64,000 nucleotides of DNA from CAZXPG01 sp964643145 (GCA_964643145.1 CAZXPG010000003.1:1-64000), one strand, 5' to 3'; shown: positions 27,444 through 35,687, counted from the stretch's first letter. Translations and numbers: made by a program. Notes: generated from the sequence alone by a model not told the origin.

Positions 27444-28835
27444 TCAAACCAATTCTACACCGCGTGGCGTAACGACCGTTCCGTTATCCGTTGCTCCACC
27501 TGTTACGGTAGTGCTAGGTGACTCCGGTACCAGATTTTCTTGGCTGTCTCTTGTATTACTGGTGCGGTTATACCACCTATTTAACGCAAATAGACCACCC
27601 ATCCCAGCCGCAAAGGCGGCAATAGCAACGCCGATAGTTACCGGGGTAGAAAGAGGATTATGCCACGAATCTCCACCTGTAGAAAGGCTGTCAAGTTCAG
27701 GCACAATTTGTCCGCATATATGTGTCCGTCCATCTACCCGCTCATTCCATGTAAGCAGGCCAACACCGTTATTGGCAGATAATACCGGAGAGAAGCGTGC
27801 CGTACCTGGGCAATCATCACTGGTACCGATAGTGAATACCTGACTATCTGGCTGGTTGTGCTGCGTAAAACGCTGGATGTAAAGTTTGTCATTATAGTCT
27901 TTCCAACCTAAAAGCATGCTATCACCGTATGCTGTGGCAGTAATTTCATCGGCCTCAACCCGATTGAGCTGCATAATATTGTCAGTGTCCGAACGTTTGC
28001 CATAAATTCTTGATTGTAGTTGATTGTCTCTTTCGTTTATTTGATACCAGACGGTATTGGACACCCCACCCGGGAAGGCAATCGTATCCGCATCAAGGAT
28101 ATAGCCACTGGAACTGGTGACTAACGACGTTCCGATTTGTTGCCCAAGTGTTTGCTCTGCACTGCTAATATGCTGGTTCTGTAATTGCATCCCCTCACTG
28201 TCATTATATTGTTCTGTTGTCAGAAGAATCTCTGTTGGCACCGCGGCCAAGGAAGGGTCTGCATCAATCGCAATATTATTATAGGGAACAGAAAAGCCTG
28301 CGCCATATGCCATGCCGTTCTTATCATAGAATTGCCCCCTAAGTACATACTCGGCACTATGCTTATATAACACGGCGCAACCACCTTCAGGAAGGCCGAT
28401 GGCTCTTGGCATGTAATAGCTTTGCTGGTCATCAGCAGATATCTGGAAAGGCTCACCTATCTTGGTGCCGTTATTATGTAGAAGCTGACCATAAATTGCA
28501 GGATATGCACCGCTCTGGACTCCGCTCCATACTCCCATCCATGTGCTTTCAGATAACGGTGCGGCCTGATATTTATTTTCCTGTGATAGGCCATAATAGT
28601 GATCTGCATACGAAGAGTCACTGTAACTACTCACTTGGAATTCTTGTCCCTGCAATACGCCACTCGCGCTGACCTTTTGCCCGTAAAGGCCATCAGGTTT
28701 TGTGACGGAGGAGAAGTAAGTGTCAGAAGAGTAGGTTACAATGAAGTCTTTGCCAGTAGCGATAACGCTAGGACTATGACTGTCAATAGTGGAGTCAGCT
28801 ACTAGTTCAGGGCTTATTCGGAAAGGTGTTTTCAT
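27444..28835 (-). CDS. Propeller-like repeat protein with C-terminal membrane anchor
   Basis: A 463-residue protein. Residues 1-370 hold successive units of the type FIVTYSS ... GLYGQKVSASG ... GQEFQVSS, known from large secreted adhesins and RTX proteins and probably forming beta-propeller blades. A stalk at about 380-395 leads to a single hydrophobic span (about 396-416, TIGVAIAAFAAGMGGLFAL). A 45-residue Ser/Thr/Gly-rich tail ends the protein. There is no N-terminal signal peptide, so topology is uncertain: it could be tail-anchored with the repeats in the cytoplasm, or exported by an unusual route. AGGA precedes the ATG. Confidence 0.65.
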   Translation of the reverse strand: MKTPFRISPELVADSTIDSHSPSVIATGKDFIVTYSSDTYFSSVTKPDGLYGQKVSASGVLQGQEFQVSSYSDSSYADHYYGLSQENKYQAAPLSESTWMGVWSGVQSGAYPAIYGQLLHNNGTKIGEPFQISADDQQSYYMPRAIGLPEGGCAVLYKHSAEYVLRGQFYDKNGMAYGAGFSVPYNNIAIDADPSLAAVPTEILLTTEQYNDSEGMQLQNQHISSAEQTLGQQIGTSLVTSSSGYILDADTIAFPGGVSNTVWYQINERDNQLQSRIYGKRSDTDNIMQLNRVEADEITATAYGDSMLLGWKDYNDKLYIQRFTQHNQPDSQVFTIGTSDDCPGTARFSPVLSANNGVGLLTWNERVDGRTHICGQIVPELDSLSTGGDSWHNPLSTPVTIGVAIAAFAAGMGGLFALNRWYNRTSNTRDSQENLVPESPSTTVTGGATDNGTVVTPRGVELV

Positions 28836-28960
28836 TTGGGATTCCTATGATAAGACAGCATCAGTAGTCATAGTATCACAGGAAACATCATAGCGCAATA
28901 ACTATTAGTTAACAAAAATTAACTAATAGTCCTGGGAAAATAGCTCTCAAATGGTACAAC

Positions 28961-29818
28961 TCATGCTTTTGGCCAACGTTTATGTACCCAGAACCATTGC
29001 TCTGGCGCATCCGTAATCCAGGCTTCCAGCACCGTATTCACCTCCCTCATCACCTGATAGTTGGTTCCCGCAATGGTAAGCGGTGGCGATATTTCCAGCA
29101 GGAAGCGCACCCCTTCCAGCCGCTTGACACGGGCGGGGATTACCACCGAACCAAAGCGCAAGGAGAGTTTGGCAAGGGCAGGGGTCGTCATAGCATCACG
29201 GCCAAAGAACGGCACGGCGATACCGTTATTCATTTTCTGGTCAACCAGCATCCCCAGTGCCCCCCCCTTTTTTAGCACACTGAACGCCTCTTTTGCCCCT
29301 TGTGTGCCCTTGGCAAACAGATGGATGCCGCTCTGCCCGCGCAGGCGTTGAATGAGCCTGTCTACCACTGGGTTATTGGCTGGGCGGTAAATAAAGGAAA
29401 GCGGCACCTGTTCTGCGGCTGCCAGTTTCGGGAGAATTTCCCAGTTGCCAATATGGCCGCTGAATAATATCGCCCCTTCCGTATAGCCAGGCACGGCCTG
29501 CAAATGCTCTAGCCCCGTCACCGTCACATAACGCTCAAGAAACCGGGTAGAGGGGCGATGCAAATGCGGGAACTCTGCTACCACCCGCCCTAGATTATCC
29601 CACATTCCCACCACAATCCTCTCGCGTTCTTGCGGCGTTATATCAGGCAATGCCTGAGCAAGATTCCGGCGCGCCACCTGGCTTACCCTTAGCCATGGCC
29701 CAAGCATACGGGCAATATACCCTCCCACCGCTGAAGCCCTCTCCACGCCAAGCAGTGTAAACAGCCACAAAAAACACTGCACCAGCGCAGCTTCAGCGAG
29801 GTAACGCAATTTTTTCAT
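28961..29818 (-). CDS. lpxL: Lipid A biosynthesis acyltransferase (LpxL/HtrB family)
   Basis: A 285-residue inner-membrane acyltransferase that adds a secondary acyl chain to lipid A. The catalytic HX4E motif is in SGHIGNWEILPK. RLRGQSGIHLF and LVDQKMNNGIAVPFFGR follow in the family order. The start MKKLRYLAEAALVQ at 29818 is chosen because it opens the expected N-terminal hydrophobic helix; a longer frame lies inside lpxK. It overlaps lpxK by 26 bases and is therefore coupled to it. The acyl-chain specificity cannot be told. Confidence 0.9.
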   Translation of the reverse strand: MKKLRYLAEAALVQCFLWLFTLLGVERASAVGGYIARMLGPWLRVSQVARRNLAQALPDITPQERERIVVGMWDNLGRVVAEFPHLHRPSTRFLERYVTVTGLEHLQAVPGYTEGAILFSGHIGNWEILPKLAAAEQVPLSFIYRPANNPVVDRLIQRLRGQSGIHLFAKGTQGAKEAFSVLKKGGALGMLVDQKMNNGIAVPFFGRDAMTTPALAKLSLRFGSVVIPARVKRLEGVRFLLEISPPLTIAGTNYQVMREVNTVLEAWITDAPEQWFWVHKRWPKA

Positions 29819-30770
29819 ATAACCACATTTTAAGTTGCTCTTCATTCTGCCATTCCACGCGCACCTGTAGCGTTTCCACCGTATTTCTGACCGCCACAGG
29901 CAAACGCACAGTATCTTTTTCCGTGGTGATAAGCACCGCCTGTTCACGCGCTGCCTCAGATTGTAGCATGGCAATATCGTTGGCACTATAGGGATAATGA
30001 TCAGGAAAAGCATGCCGCTGCACTAACACCGCCCCCGCCTCTTCCAGCGTCGTAAAAAACCGTGCCGGATGGCCAATCCCGGCAAAGGCTATAGAGCGTT
30101 TTCCCCGTAATGCCTTCCTCCCCTGTGGCACAAGACGCGCGCGGAAGAGTGGGCTATCGACAAGAGACGCGCAATCGGTGCAATCCTCCCCCATAATCAC
30201 CACTGCATCGGCCCGTTTCAGTGCCGCATCAAAAGGCTCGCGCAGTGGCCCAGCAGGCAGCATCGCACCATTGCCAATACCACGCGCCCCGTCTATCACC
30301 AGGAGGGCAATATCTTTCACCAGCGCAGGGTTCTGGAACCCATCATCCATAATCACCAACTCGGCTCCATCTGCAACCGCTGCCTTCACCCCGGCTACCC
30401 GGTCATGGCTTACCCAGCACGTAGCCACCTTGGCAAGTAGCAGCGGCTCATCCCCCACCTCACTGGCAGTATGCACAGCCGCATCCACCTTCACAGGCCC
30501 TGTAAGCGTGCCGCCATAGCCACGGCTTAAAAAACATACACGCACGCCCTTCTGCTGCAACAATGCCGCCAGTGCCATAGATAGCGGCGTTTTGCCTGTG
30601 CCACCTACTGTTACATTACCTACACATATGACTGTCACAGGGGCTTTATAGGGCACTATTTTCGCCGCCCTCCGCTTCACCGCTGCGTAATAGAGGTAAG
30701 ATAGTGGCAGCAGCATCCGTGAACGCCAGGATGTTTCTTGCCACCAGCCAGGCGTATGGAAAAACCTCAC
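29793..30770 (-). CDS. lpxK: Tetraacyldisaccharide 4'-kinase
   Basis: A 325-residue lipid A kinase that phosphorylates the 4' position of the disaccharide. The P-loop is GNVTVGGTGKTP. The Walker B-like IMDDGFQNP, VGDEP and ITTEKDTVRLP motifs are present. The protein begins with the membrane-associated RFFHTPGWWQ. The start is GTG, overlapping the thiD stop as GTGA. The product is the direct precursor of the LpxL step encoded downstream. Confidence 0.95.
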   Translation of the reverse strand: MRFFHTPGWWQETSWRSRMLLPLSYLYYAAVKRRAAKIVPYKAPVTVICVGNVTVGGTGKTPLSMALAALLQQKGVRVCFLSRGYGGTLTGPVKVDAAVHTASEVGDEPLLLAKVATCWVSHDRVAGVKAAVADGAELVIMDDGFQNPALVKDIALLVIDGARGIGNGAMLPAGPLREPFDAALKRADAVVIMGEDCTDCASLVDSPLFRARLVPQGRKALRGKRSIAFAGIGHPARFFTTLEEAGAVLVQRHAFPDHYPYSANDIAMLQSEAAREQAVLITTEKDTVRLPVAVRNTVETLQVRVEWQNEEQLKMWLYEKIALPR

Positions 30771-31576
30771 ATCCCCCCCTTCAGCACCACTCCGAGCGGC
30801 CCATGCCCTTGCCCATAACCGGGGGCGTTACGAATAGCCATTGCGACATAGTGCCGCGCTTGCTGCACCGCTTCCTCTAACAATATACCTTGCGTGAGCA
30901 GGCAGGCAATGGCCGAAGCCAGCGTGCAGCCTGTGCCATGGGTGTGGCGCGTATTAATACGGGTTCCAGTAAATCTATAACATCCTGCCCTGGTGACTAG
31001 CACATCCACCAGCTCTTCACCGGGCAAATGCCCCCCTTTCAGTAGCACCGCCTGCACTCCCATTAGAAGTAGCGCATAGGCAGCCTCTTCCATGGCCTCT
31101 GGGGTGGTGATGCGTAAACCGGTGAGCAGTTCTGCTTCCGGGATATTAGGGGTGAGCAGCAGCGCACGCGGAAATAGCTGGGTTTTAAGTGCCGTTATAG
31201 CCTGCTCCTGCAACAATGGCGCCCCCCCCTTTGCCACCATCACTGGGTCAAGCACTAGGGGAATCGTTTTTCCATATAGCTCAAGCGTTGCAGCCACCGC
31301 TTCAATGACTGCCGCATCATAGAGCATGCCGGTTTTAATAACATCGGCACCAATATCCGTTAGCACCAGCCGCACCTGATCGGCCACAAAGTCAGATGGC
31401 ACCGGCATCATACCAGACACTCCCAGCGTGTTTTGCGCTGTGAGTGCCGTAAGTGCTGCTGCTGCATAGCCGCCCAGTGCTGTCACCGCTTTAATATCTG
31501 CCTGGATACCCGCCCCACCGCTAGGGTCAGACCCAGCAATAATAAGTACGCGTCCTCGTGTCATGGTGGTAAGCAT
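30767..31576 (-). CDS. thiD: Hydroxymethylpyrimidine/phosphomethylpyrimidine kinase
   Basis: A 269-residue ribokinase-fold enzyme of thiamine synthesis that phosphorylates HMP and HMP-P. Marks are IIAGSDPSGGAGIQADIKA near the start, VLDPVMVAKGG, LTPNIPEAELL and the anion hole HGTGCTLASAIA. The ATG at 31576 or 31564 could be used. No TPP riboswitch is visible upstream, and a repeat element occupies that region. It leads the thiD-lpxK-lpxL operon. Confidence 0.93.
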   Translation of the reverse strand: MLTTMTRGRVLIIAGSDPSGGAGIQADIKAVTALGGYAAAALTALTAQNTLGVSGMMPVPSDFVADQVRLVLTDIGADVIKTGMLYDAAVIEAVAATLELYGKTIPLVLDPVMVAKGGAPLLQEQAITALKTQLFPRALLLTPNIPEAELLTGLRITTPEAMEEAAYALLLMGVQAVLLKGGHLPGEELVDVLVTRAGCYRFTGTRINTRHTHGTGCTLASAIACLLTQGILLEEAVQQARHYVAMAIRNAPGYGQGHGPLGVVLKGGM

Positions 31577-31588
31577 CGGATAGATTAA

Positions 31589-31761
31589 TCTCAGTATAGT
31601 CCTTATTTTTGCGTTCCTGCATTATGTATCTTTAGATACATCTAAAGATGTATTGCAGGGGGAAATGCCGCGCAATGCCTGCTTTATGCAGCATTGCTTG
31701 CACTCAAGCATAGTCTGCTCACATTGCAACCTAACCAATTCTTGAATTGTGAGCAGTATAC
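31589..31761 (+). repeat. Two-hairpin intergenic element, copy B1 (interrupted)
   Basis: Starting with CAGTATAGTCCTTATTTTTG and ending CTCACATTGCAACC ... TTGTGAGCAG, this copy matches 51151-51268 and the reverse complement of 63795-63937. About 62 bp of extra DNA, with its own small palindromes (GTATCTTTAGATAC), is inserted after GCATTAT. It fills most of the 315-bp space between tatB and thiD; the rest holds a short family-C hairpin at 31804. Confidence 0.8.
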
Positions 31762-31803
31762 TAAGGTGCTAATATAATACATGACATCGCGTACAAGATG
31801 AAA

Positions 31804-31827
31804 TCCCTCCCCCTTGAGGGGGAGGGA
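31804..31827. repeat. Short GC-rich palindrome (family C core)
   Basis: TCCCTCCCCC-TTGA-GGGGGAGGGA is a perfect stem-loop. The same core recurs at 34938-35066 and 54045. Confidence 0.7.
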
Positions 31828-31891
31828 GTGCACCTGTCAACTGTTATAGCAGCCCATACGTCCGGCTGTCAATCAATAGCCGTCATTATAG

Positions 31892-32239
31892 CTATGGCAT
31901 AACAGCAGGTTCGTCGCCTGCATTACGCTCTTCGCGTTTATTTTCCGGCAGAATATCAGACACATCATAAGCTTCCCGCACATTACCCTCTAAATCAACA
32001 ATCTGGCGGATGCGGCTGTTAATGGCGGCTGTTTCTTGCTGTAACGCCTCCTTGGCCTGCTGTAGTTCAGCATCGTGAATAATATTGTTGATTGTGCCGG
32101 TGCACTCATCCTTAAAATCGCGTAGTTGTTTTATCCAACCTTTAGCGGCTTTCAGCACTTTTGGTATGTCTTCCGGGCTGATGACAATGAATGCCACCAC
32201 TAGAATCACCAGTATTTCCGACCAGGCGATATCAAACAT
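31892..32239 (-). CDS. tatB: Sec-independent translocase protein TatB
   Basis: A 115-residue TatB. An N-terminal membrane helix (MFDIAWSEILVILVVAFIVI) with the conserved acidic residue E8 is followed by SPEDIPKVLKAAKGW, the hinge and amphipathic helix, and a long charged helix. TatB recognises twin-arginine substrates together with TatC. Neither tatA nor tatC is next to it, which is unusual. Its start overlaps the queD-like stop by one base, placing it last in the oxyR-SDR-PTPS operon. Confidence 0.85.
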   Translation of the reverse strand: MFDIAWSEILVILVVAFIVISPEDIPKVLKAAKGWIKQLRDFKDECTGTINNIIHDAELQQAKEALQQETAAINSRIRQIVDLEGNVREAYDVSDILPENKREERNAGDEPAVMP

Positions 32240-32658
32240 TATTCCCCCCGATATGTTGCCACATTATTCTCTGTCTCATGCAGCTTTACCTCATAGAGTA
32301 ACCCAGGTGGCAAAGCTTTTTCCAGCCAGTGCCAGAATACCACCACCATATTCTCTGCTGTTGGGTTCAGATGGGAAAATACCGGCACATCCATATTCAG
32401 ATGTAGATGGTCAACATGCAACAATATGGCTTCCTCCATAATGTCTTTCAGTTCCACCAGGTTGATAACAATGCCTGTTACTGGGTCAACTGCGCCACGT
32501 AGCGTCACTTCCAGCACATAATTATGCCCATGGCCGTTCTGATGGTTGCATTTGCCAAATATCCGCGCATTTTCTTCAGCACTTAACGCATGGCTGTGCA
32601 ACCGGTGTGACGCGGAGAAAGTAGCACGGCGGGTGAGGTATACGATAGGTTCACTCAT
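32239..32658 (-). CDS. queD: 6-pyruvoyl-tetrahydropterin synthase / QueD-family protein
   Basis: A 139-residue T-fold enzyme. SASHRLHS supplies the first zinc histidine, HGHNY the other two, and the catalytic cysteine is in FGKCNHQNGHGHNY. The cysteine spacing and the following DPVTGIVINLVELK resemble 6-pyruvoyl-tetrahydropterin synthase (PTPS) of the biopterin pathway more than E. coli QueD. The ATG at 32658 overlaps the SDR stop by eight bases. Annotation as QueD (queuosine) is the default for bacteria, but a pterin role is possible because a reductase gene is coupled to it. Confidence 0.82.
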   Translation of the reverse strand: MSEPIVYLTRRATFSASHRLHSHALSAEENARIFGKCNHQNGHGHNYVLEVTLRGAVDPVTGIVINLVELKDIMEEAILLHVDHLHLNMDVPVFSHLNPTAENMVVVFWHWLEKALPPGLLYEVKLHETENNVATYRGE

Positions 32659-33373
32659 TAGAATGTATCTCAATAATAGTTCCGTTTAATGCCCGTGATT
32701 GCGCTCTGTCACTTAAAAAAAGCACGGTTCCGGCAATATCCGCAGGCATGGTAGAGGTGCGTAGGGAAGGTGCTGCCTGTCTGAGCATGAGAGTATCCAC
32801 CGCTCCGGGTGCAATGGCATTCACCCGTATATGATGGGGCTTGCCTTCCACTGCCAATGCCTCTGTTAGCACCACAATAGCCGCTTTGCTGGCGGAATAG
32901 GCACTATAGCCAGCAAATTTCTGCGTGCCCTGAATGCCGCCCAGTGAGCTGAAATTAATGATCTCACCGCCACCCTGTGCCTGCATCTGCTGGAAGGCGG
33001 CGCGGCAGCACAGCACTGTACCGCGTAGATTGATTGCCATAATACGGTCAAATAGTGCCATGTCCATAGTAGCAATCTGCGCAACACCAATCACAGCGGC
33101 GGCATTGACCAGAATATCCACCCGGCCAAAGCGCGTAAGTGTGGCGGCAAAAAGGGCGGCAACCGCGCTCTCATCGCTGACATCACCCACATGCCAGGCC
33201 ACGTCTGCTGCTGACACTGTCTGACAAATGCTGGCGACTGTTGCCCGTAGTTCTGTTTCGGTACGGCTGAAGAGCATCACCCGTGCCCCTGCTTGTGCCA
33301 GACGAAGTGCCACCGCTGCCCCAATCCCCCGGCCACCACCGGTGATGATCGCTGTTTTTCCTTGTAGGGTCAT
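32651..33373 (-). CDS. Short-chain dehydrogenase/reductase
   Basis: A 240-residue classical SDR. The NAD(P) loop is TGGGRGIG. NAAAVIG and the catalytic serine and YSAYSASKAA (Tyr-Lys) follow, with APGAVDT near the C-terminus. It is FabG-like in overall form. It starts by an ATGA overlap with the oxyR stop and overlaps the PTPS/queD start, so all three are translationally coupled. The substrate is unknown; coupling to a PTPS-like gene would fit a sepiapterin-reductase-type step, as inference only. Confidence 0.85.
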   Translation of the reverse strand: MTLQGKTAIITGGGRGIGAAVALRLAQAGARVMLFSRTETELRATVASICQTVSAADVAWHVGDVSDESAVAALFAATLTRFGRVDILVNAAAVIGVAQIATMDMALFDRIMAINLRGTVLCCRAAFQQMQAQGGGEIINFSSLGGIQGTQKFAGYSAYSASKAAIVVLTEALAVEGKPHHIRVNAIAPGAVDTLMLRQAAPSLRTSTMPADIAGTVLFLSDRAQSRALNGTIIEIHSNE

Positions 33374-34263
33374 AGCATGTTTTTCCTTATCAATACTTCC
33401 CGCATTAATACCATCAGCCTGTCAAATAACAGCTTCCTGCCACTGGATTTACGATACACTAGCGCAATGGTGCGGCCAGGCGCAGGCGGGGCAAAGCGGA
33501 TGTAGCGTATTGCCTCGCTTGATTCCTGCACTGCCAGTTGCGGCATAAAGGTCATGCCATTACCTGCTGCAATCATATTCCGTAATGTCTCCAGGCTGGT
33601 GGCGCGGTAGCGATTTGATTCGCCCTTGCCAATGCGGTTACAGAGGGAAAGCGACTGGTCACGCAGGCAGTGGCCTTCATCTAACAGCAAGATATGCTGA
33701 TCAGCAAGTTTTTCCAGTGGAATTTCCGGTAATTTTGCCAGTGGATGATCGGCAGAGAGTGCCAGCCAGAACGGTTCATGGAACAATTCCTGCGCCTCAA
33801 GCTGTGAATGCTCCACCGGTAGGGCAATCAGTGCTGCATCCAGGTTGCCATCATAGAGTTGCTCTAGAAGCTGCTCGGTTTTTTCCTCTACCAGCATTAA
33901 TTCCAGCGTTGGCAGATTCTGCCTTAGAACCGGTACAAACAACGGAAATACATAGGGTGCAAGGGTAGGGAATGCCCCCAGCGTCAACGTGCCGGTAAAA
34001 GGGTCTTTTGCCGATAAGGCTATCTGCTTGATCTGTTCGGCTTCGTGTAGGATTGCCCGTGCGCGTGCTACCACCGCCTCTCCTACTGTTGTCAGCATGA
34101 CGTGTTTATTGCTGCGCTCAAGTAACTGCACGCCTAGATACTCTTCCAGTTTTTTAATCTGGATGCTCAGTGTTGGCTGGCTGGTATGGCAGGCTTCCGC
34201 TGCTTTGCCAAAATGCTGCAACTCGGCTACGGCAACCAGATATTGTAAATCGCGTAGGTTCAT
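33370..34263 (-). CDS. oxyR: Peroxide-sensing LysR regulator OxyR
   Basis: A 297-residue LysR-type activator. The N-terminal winged helix-turn-helix (LQYLVAVAELQHFGKAAEAC ... SQPTLSIQIKKLE) is followed by the sensor domain. It holds C199 and C208 in EGHCLRDQSLSLC, the same positions and spacing as the redox cysteines of E. coli OxyR. Oxidation by peroxide should activate the divergent ahpC. It heads an operon with SDR, PTPS/queD and tatB. Confidence 0.95.
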   Translation of the reverse strand: MNLRDLQYLVAVAELQHFGKAAEACHTSQPTLSIQIKKLEEYLGVQLLERSNKHVMLTTVGEAVVARARAILHEAEQIKQIALSAKDPFTGTLTLGAFPTLAPYVFPLFVPVLRQNLPTLELMLVEEKTEQLLEQLYDGNLDAALIALPVEHSQLEAQELFHEPFWLALSADHPLAKLPEIPLEKLADQHILLLDEGHCLRDQSLSLCNRIGKGESNRYRATSLETLRNMIAAGNGMTFMPQLAVQESSEAIRYIRFAPPAPGRTIALVYRKSSGRKLLFDRLMVLMREVLIRKNML

Positions 34264-34376
34264 TAATTGATAATATCAATTATTATAATAAAAACAATAT
34301 ATTTTATTAATTATAACTGTTCTGGCATAGTAACACTTATCCGCATGTTAACAACACTAATCATAGGAGAATAATC
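34264..34376. promoter_or_regulatory. oxyR-ahpC divergent control region
   Basis: This 113-bp AT-rich spacer contains the dyad TTGATA-A-TATCAA at 34267-34279 and AATAAAA ... TTTTATT a little further on. Spaced dyads next to the oxyR start are where OxyR usually binds to repress itself and activate ahpC. A ribosome site TAGGAG precedes ahpC. Confidence 0.55.
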
Positions 34377-34913
34377 ATGCTTGGTATAGGACAAAAATTC
34401 CCGGAATTCACACTAAAAGCAACTGTTTCTAACGATGTGCATAACGCCTTTGTGGATGTAAGCCATAATAGCTACGCGGGCAAGTGGCTGGTAGTGTTCT
34501 TCTGGCCGAAAGATTTTACCTTTGTCTGCCCCACTGAAATTGCTGAATTTGGCAAGATGAACAACGAATTTACCGATCGTGATGCGCAAGTGTTGGGAGC
34601 AAGTGTTGATTCTGAGTTTGTGCATCTGGCCTGGCGGCAGCATAAAGAAGAGTTAAGCACCTTGCCTTTCCCAATGCTAGCCGATGTGAAGCGCGAGTTA
34701 AGCAGTGCCCTTGGTATCCTTGATCCGGCAGAAGGCGTATCACAGCGCGCTACCTACATTGTTGACCCGGAAGGTATCATCCGCTTTGTGATGGTGACAG
34801 ATTTAAATGTCGGGCGCAATGTGAAGGAAGTGTTGCGCGTGCTTGATGCGTTGCAGACCGATGAACTCTGCCCATGCAACTGGCAGAAGGGCGAGAGCAC
34901 GATTACTGTGTAA
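34377..34913 (+). CDS. ahpC: AhpC-type peroxiredoxin
   Basis: A 178-residue typical 2-Cys peroxiredoxin. The peroxidatic cysteine is C51 in DFTFVCPTEIAEF. The C-terminal resolving region is ELCPCNWQKGE with C165 and C167. The CPC pair is characteristic of the mycobacterial-type AhpC that is reduced by AhpD. It lies divergent to oxyR and 224 bp before ahpD, which supports AhpD as its reductant. No ahpF is nearby. Confidence 0.95.
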   Translation: MLGIGQKFPEFTLKATVSNDVHNAFVDVSHNSYAGKWLVVFFWPKDFTFVCPTEIAEFGKMNNEFTDRDAQVLGASVDSEFVHLAWRQHKEELSTLPFPMLADVKRELSSALGILDPAEGVSQRATYIVDPEGIIRFVMVTDLNVGRNVKEVLRVLDALQTDELCPCNWQKGESTITV

Positions 34914-34921
34914 GCGGTTTT

Positions 34922-35103
34922 CCCCCACCCCAACCCTCCCCCCTGGAGGGGGAGGGAGTATGGTAGGAACCTTCCCCCCTGGAGGGGGAGGGAGTATGGT
35001 AGGAACCCTCACCCCTGGAGGGGGAGGGAGTATGGTAGGAACCCTCACCCCTGGAGGGGGGGCAGCACGACGAAAATCCCCTCTCCCTTAGGGTGAGGGC
35101 AAG
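34922..35103. repeat. Foldback element with a 36-bp tandem array (family C)
   Basis: Four tandem units of 36 bp begin at 34938, 34974, 35010 and 35046 (the last truncated). Each contains the hairpin CCCCCCTGGAGGGGG followed by AGTATGGTAGGAAC. The outer parts (CCCCACCCCAACCCTCCC and TCCCTTAGGGTGAGGGC) resemble the other family-C ends. The array fills the ahpC-ahpD spacer. Confidence 0.88.
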
Positions 35104-35137
35104 TAAGAATTAATACATAACTACAGGAGATAAGAAA

Positions 35138-35677
35138 ATGACACAACTCCCCGAAAATCTGACAGCCTTACGTGAGCAATTGCCAGATTATGCCAAGGAT
35201 ATACGGTTAAACCTGGGTTCCGTGCTAAGCGAAGGTGGCGCACCCGATTTAACCGAAGAACAGATACTCGGTGTGGCACTGGCCTCTGCCTATGCCACTC
35301 GCCACCCGGCGGTAATCCACGCGCTTTTAGGCGAGGCTAGCCCCAAAGTGCCAGATGCCGTGGTGCAGGCAGCTAAGGCGGCAGCTACGGTGATGGCGAT
35401 GAATAATGTCTATTACCGTTTTCTGCACCTGGTGCATGATGCGGAACTGAAAAAACTACCGGCCAAGCTACGCATGAATGTGATTGCCAACCCCGGCATT
35501 GCCAAAGTGGATTTTGAACTGATGTCGCTGGCCGTTTCTGCCATTAACGGTTGCGGCATGTGCATGGAATCGCACGTGCATGAGGTGGAGCAGGGTGGAA
35601 TCAGCAAGCTGGGTATCCAGTCTGCTATCCGTATTGCCGCCACCATCAATGCCAGCGCGCAAGGGCTGGTTGCCTAA
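35138..35677 (+). CDS. ahpD: Alkylhydroperoxidase AhpD
   Basis: A 179-residue AhpD. The redox CXXC is C139-GM-C142, followed by H146 (NGCGMCMESHVHE), as in mycobacterial AhpD, which links AhpC to the lipoamide/dihydrolipoamide dehydrogenase system. ACAGGAG precedes the ATG. It should be co-regulated with ahpC, although a large repeat array separates them. Confidence 0.95.
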   Translation: MTQLPENLTALREQLPDYAKDIRLNLGSVLSEGGAPDLTEEQILGVALASAYATRHPAVIHALLGEASPKVPDAVVQAAKAAATVMAMNNVYYRFLHLVHDAELKKLPAKLRMNVIANPGIAKVDFELMSLAVSAINGCGMCMESHVHEVEQGGISKLGIQSAIRIAATINASAQGLVA

Positions 35678-35687
35678 GCGGAAGCAA

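Noticed and set aside
31577..31891. TPP riboswitch upstream of thiD
   Set aside because: No CUGAGA-type thi-box core is seen; the region is a repeat element shared with loci unrelated to thiamine.
34938..35066. CRISPR array
   Set aside because: The four 36-bp units are contiguous identical repeats with no variable spacers, and no cas genes are present.
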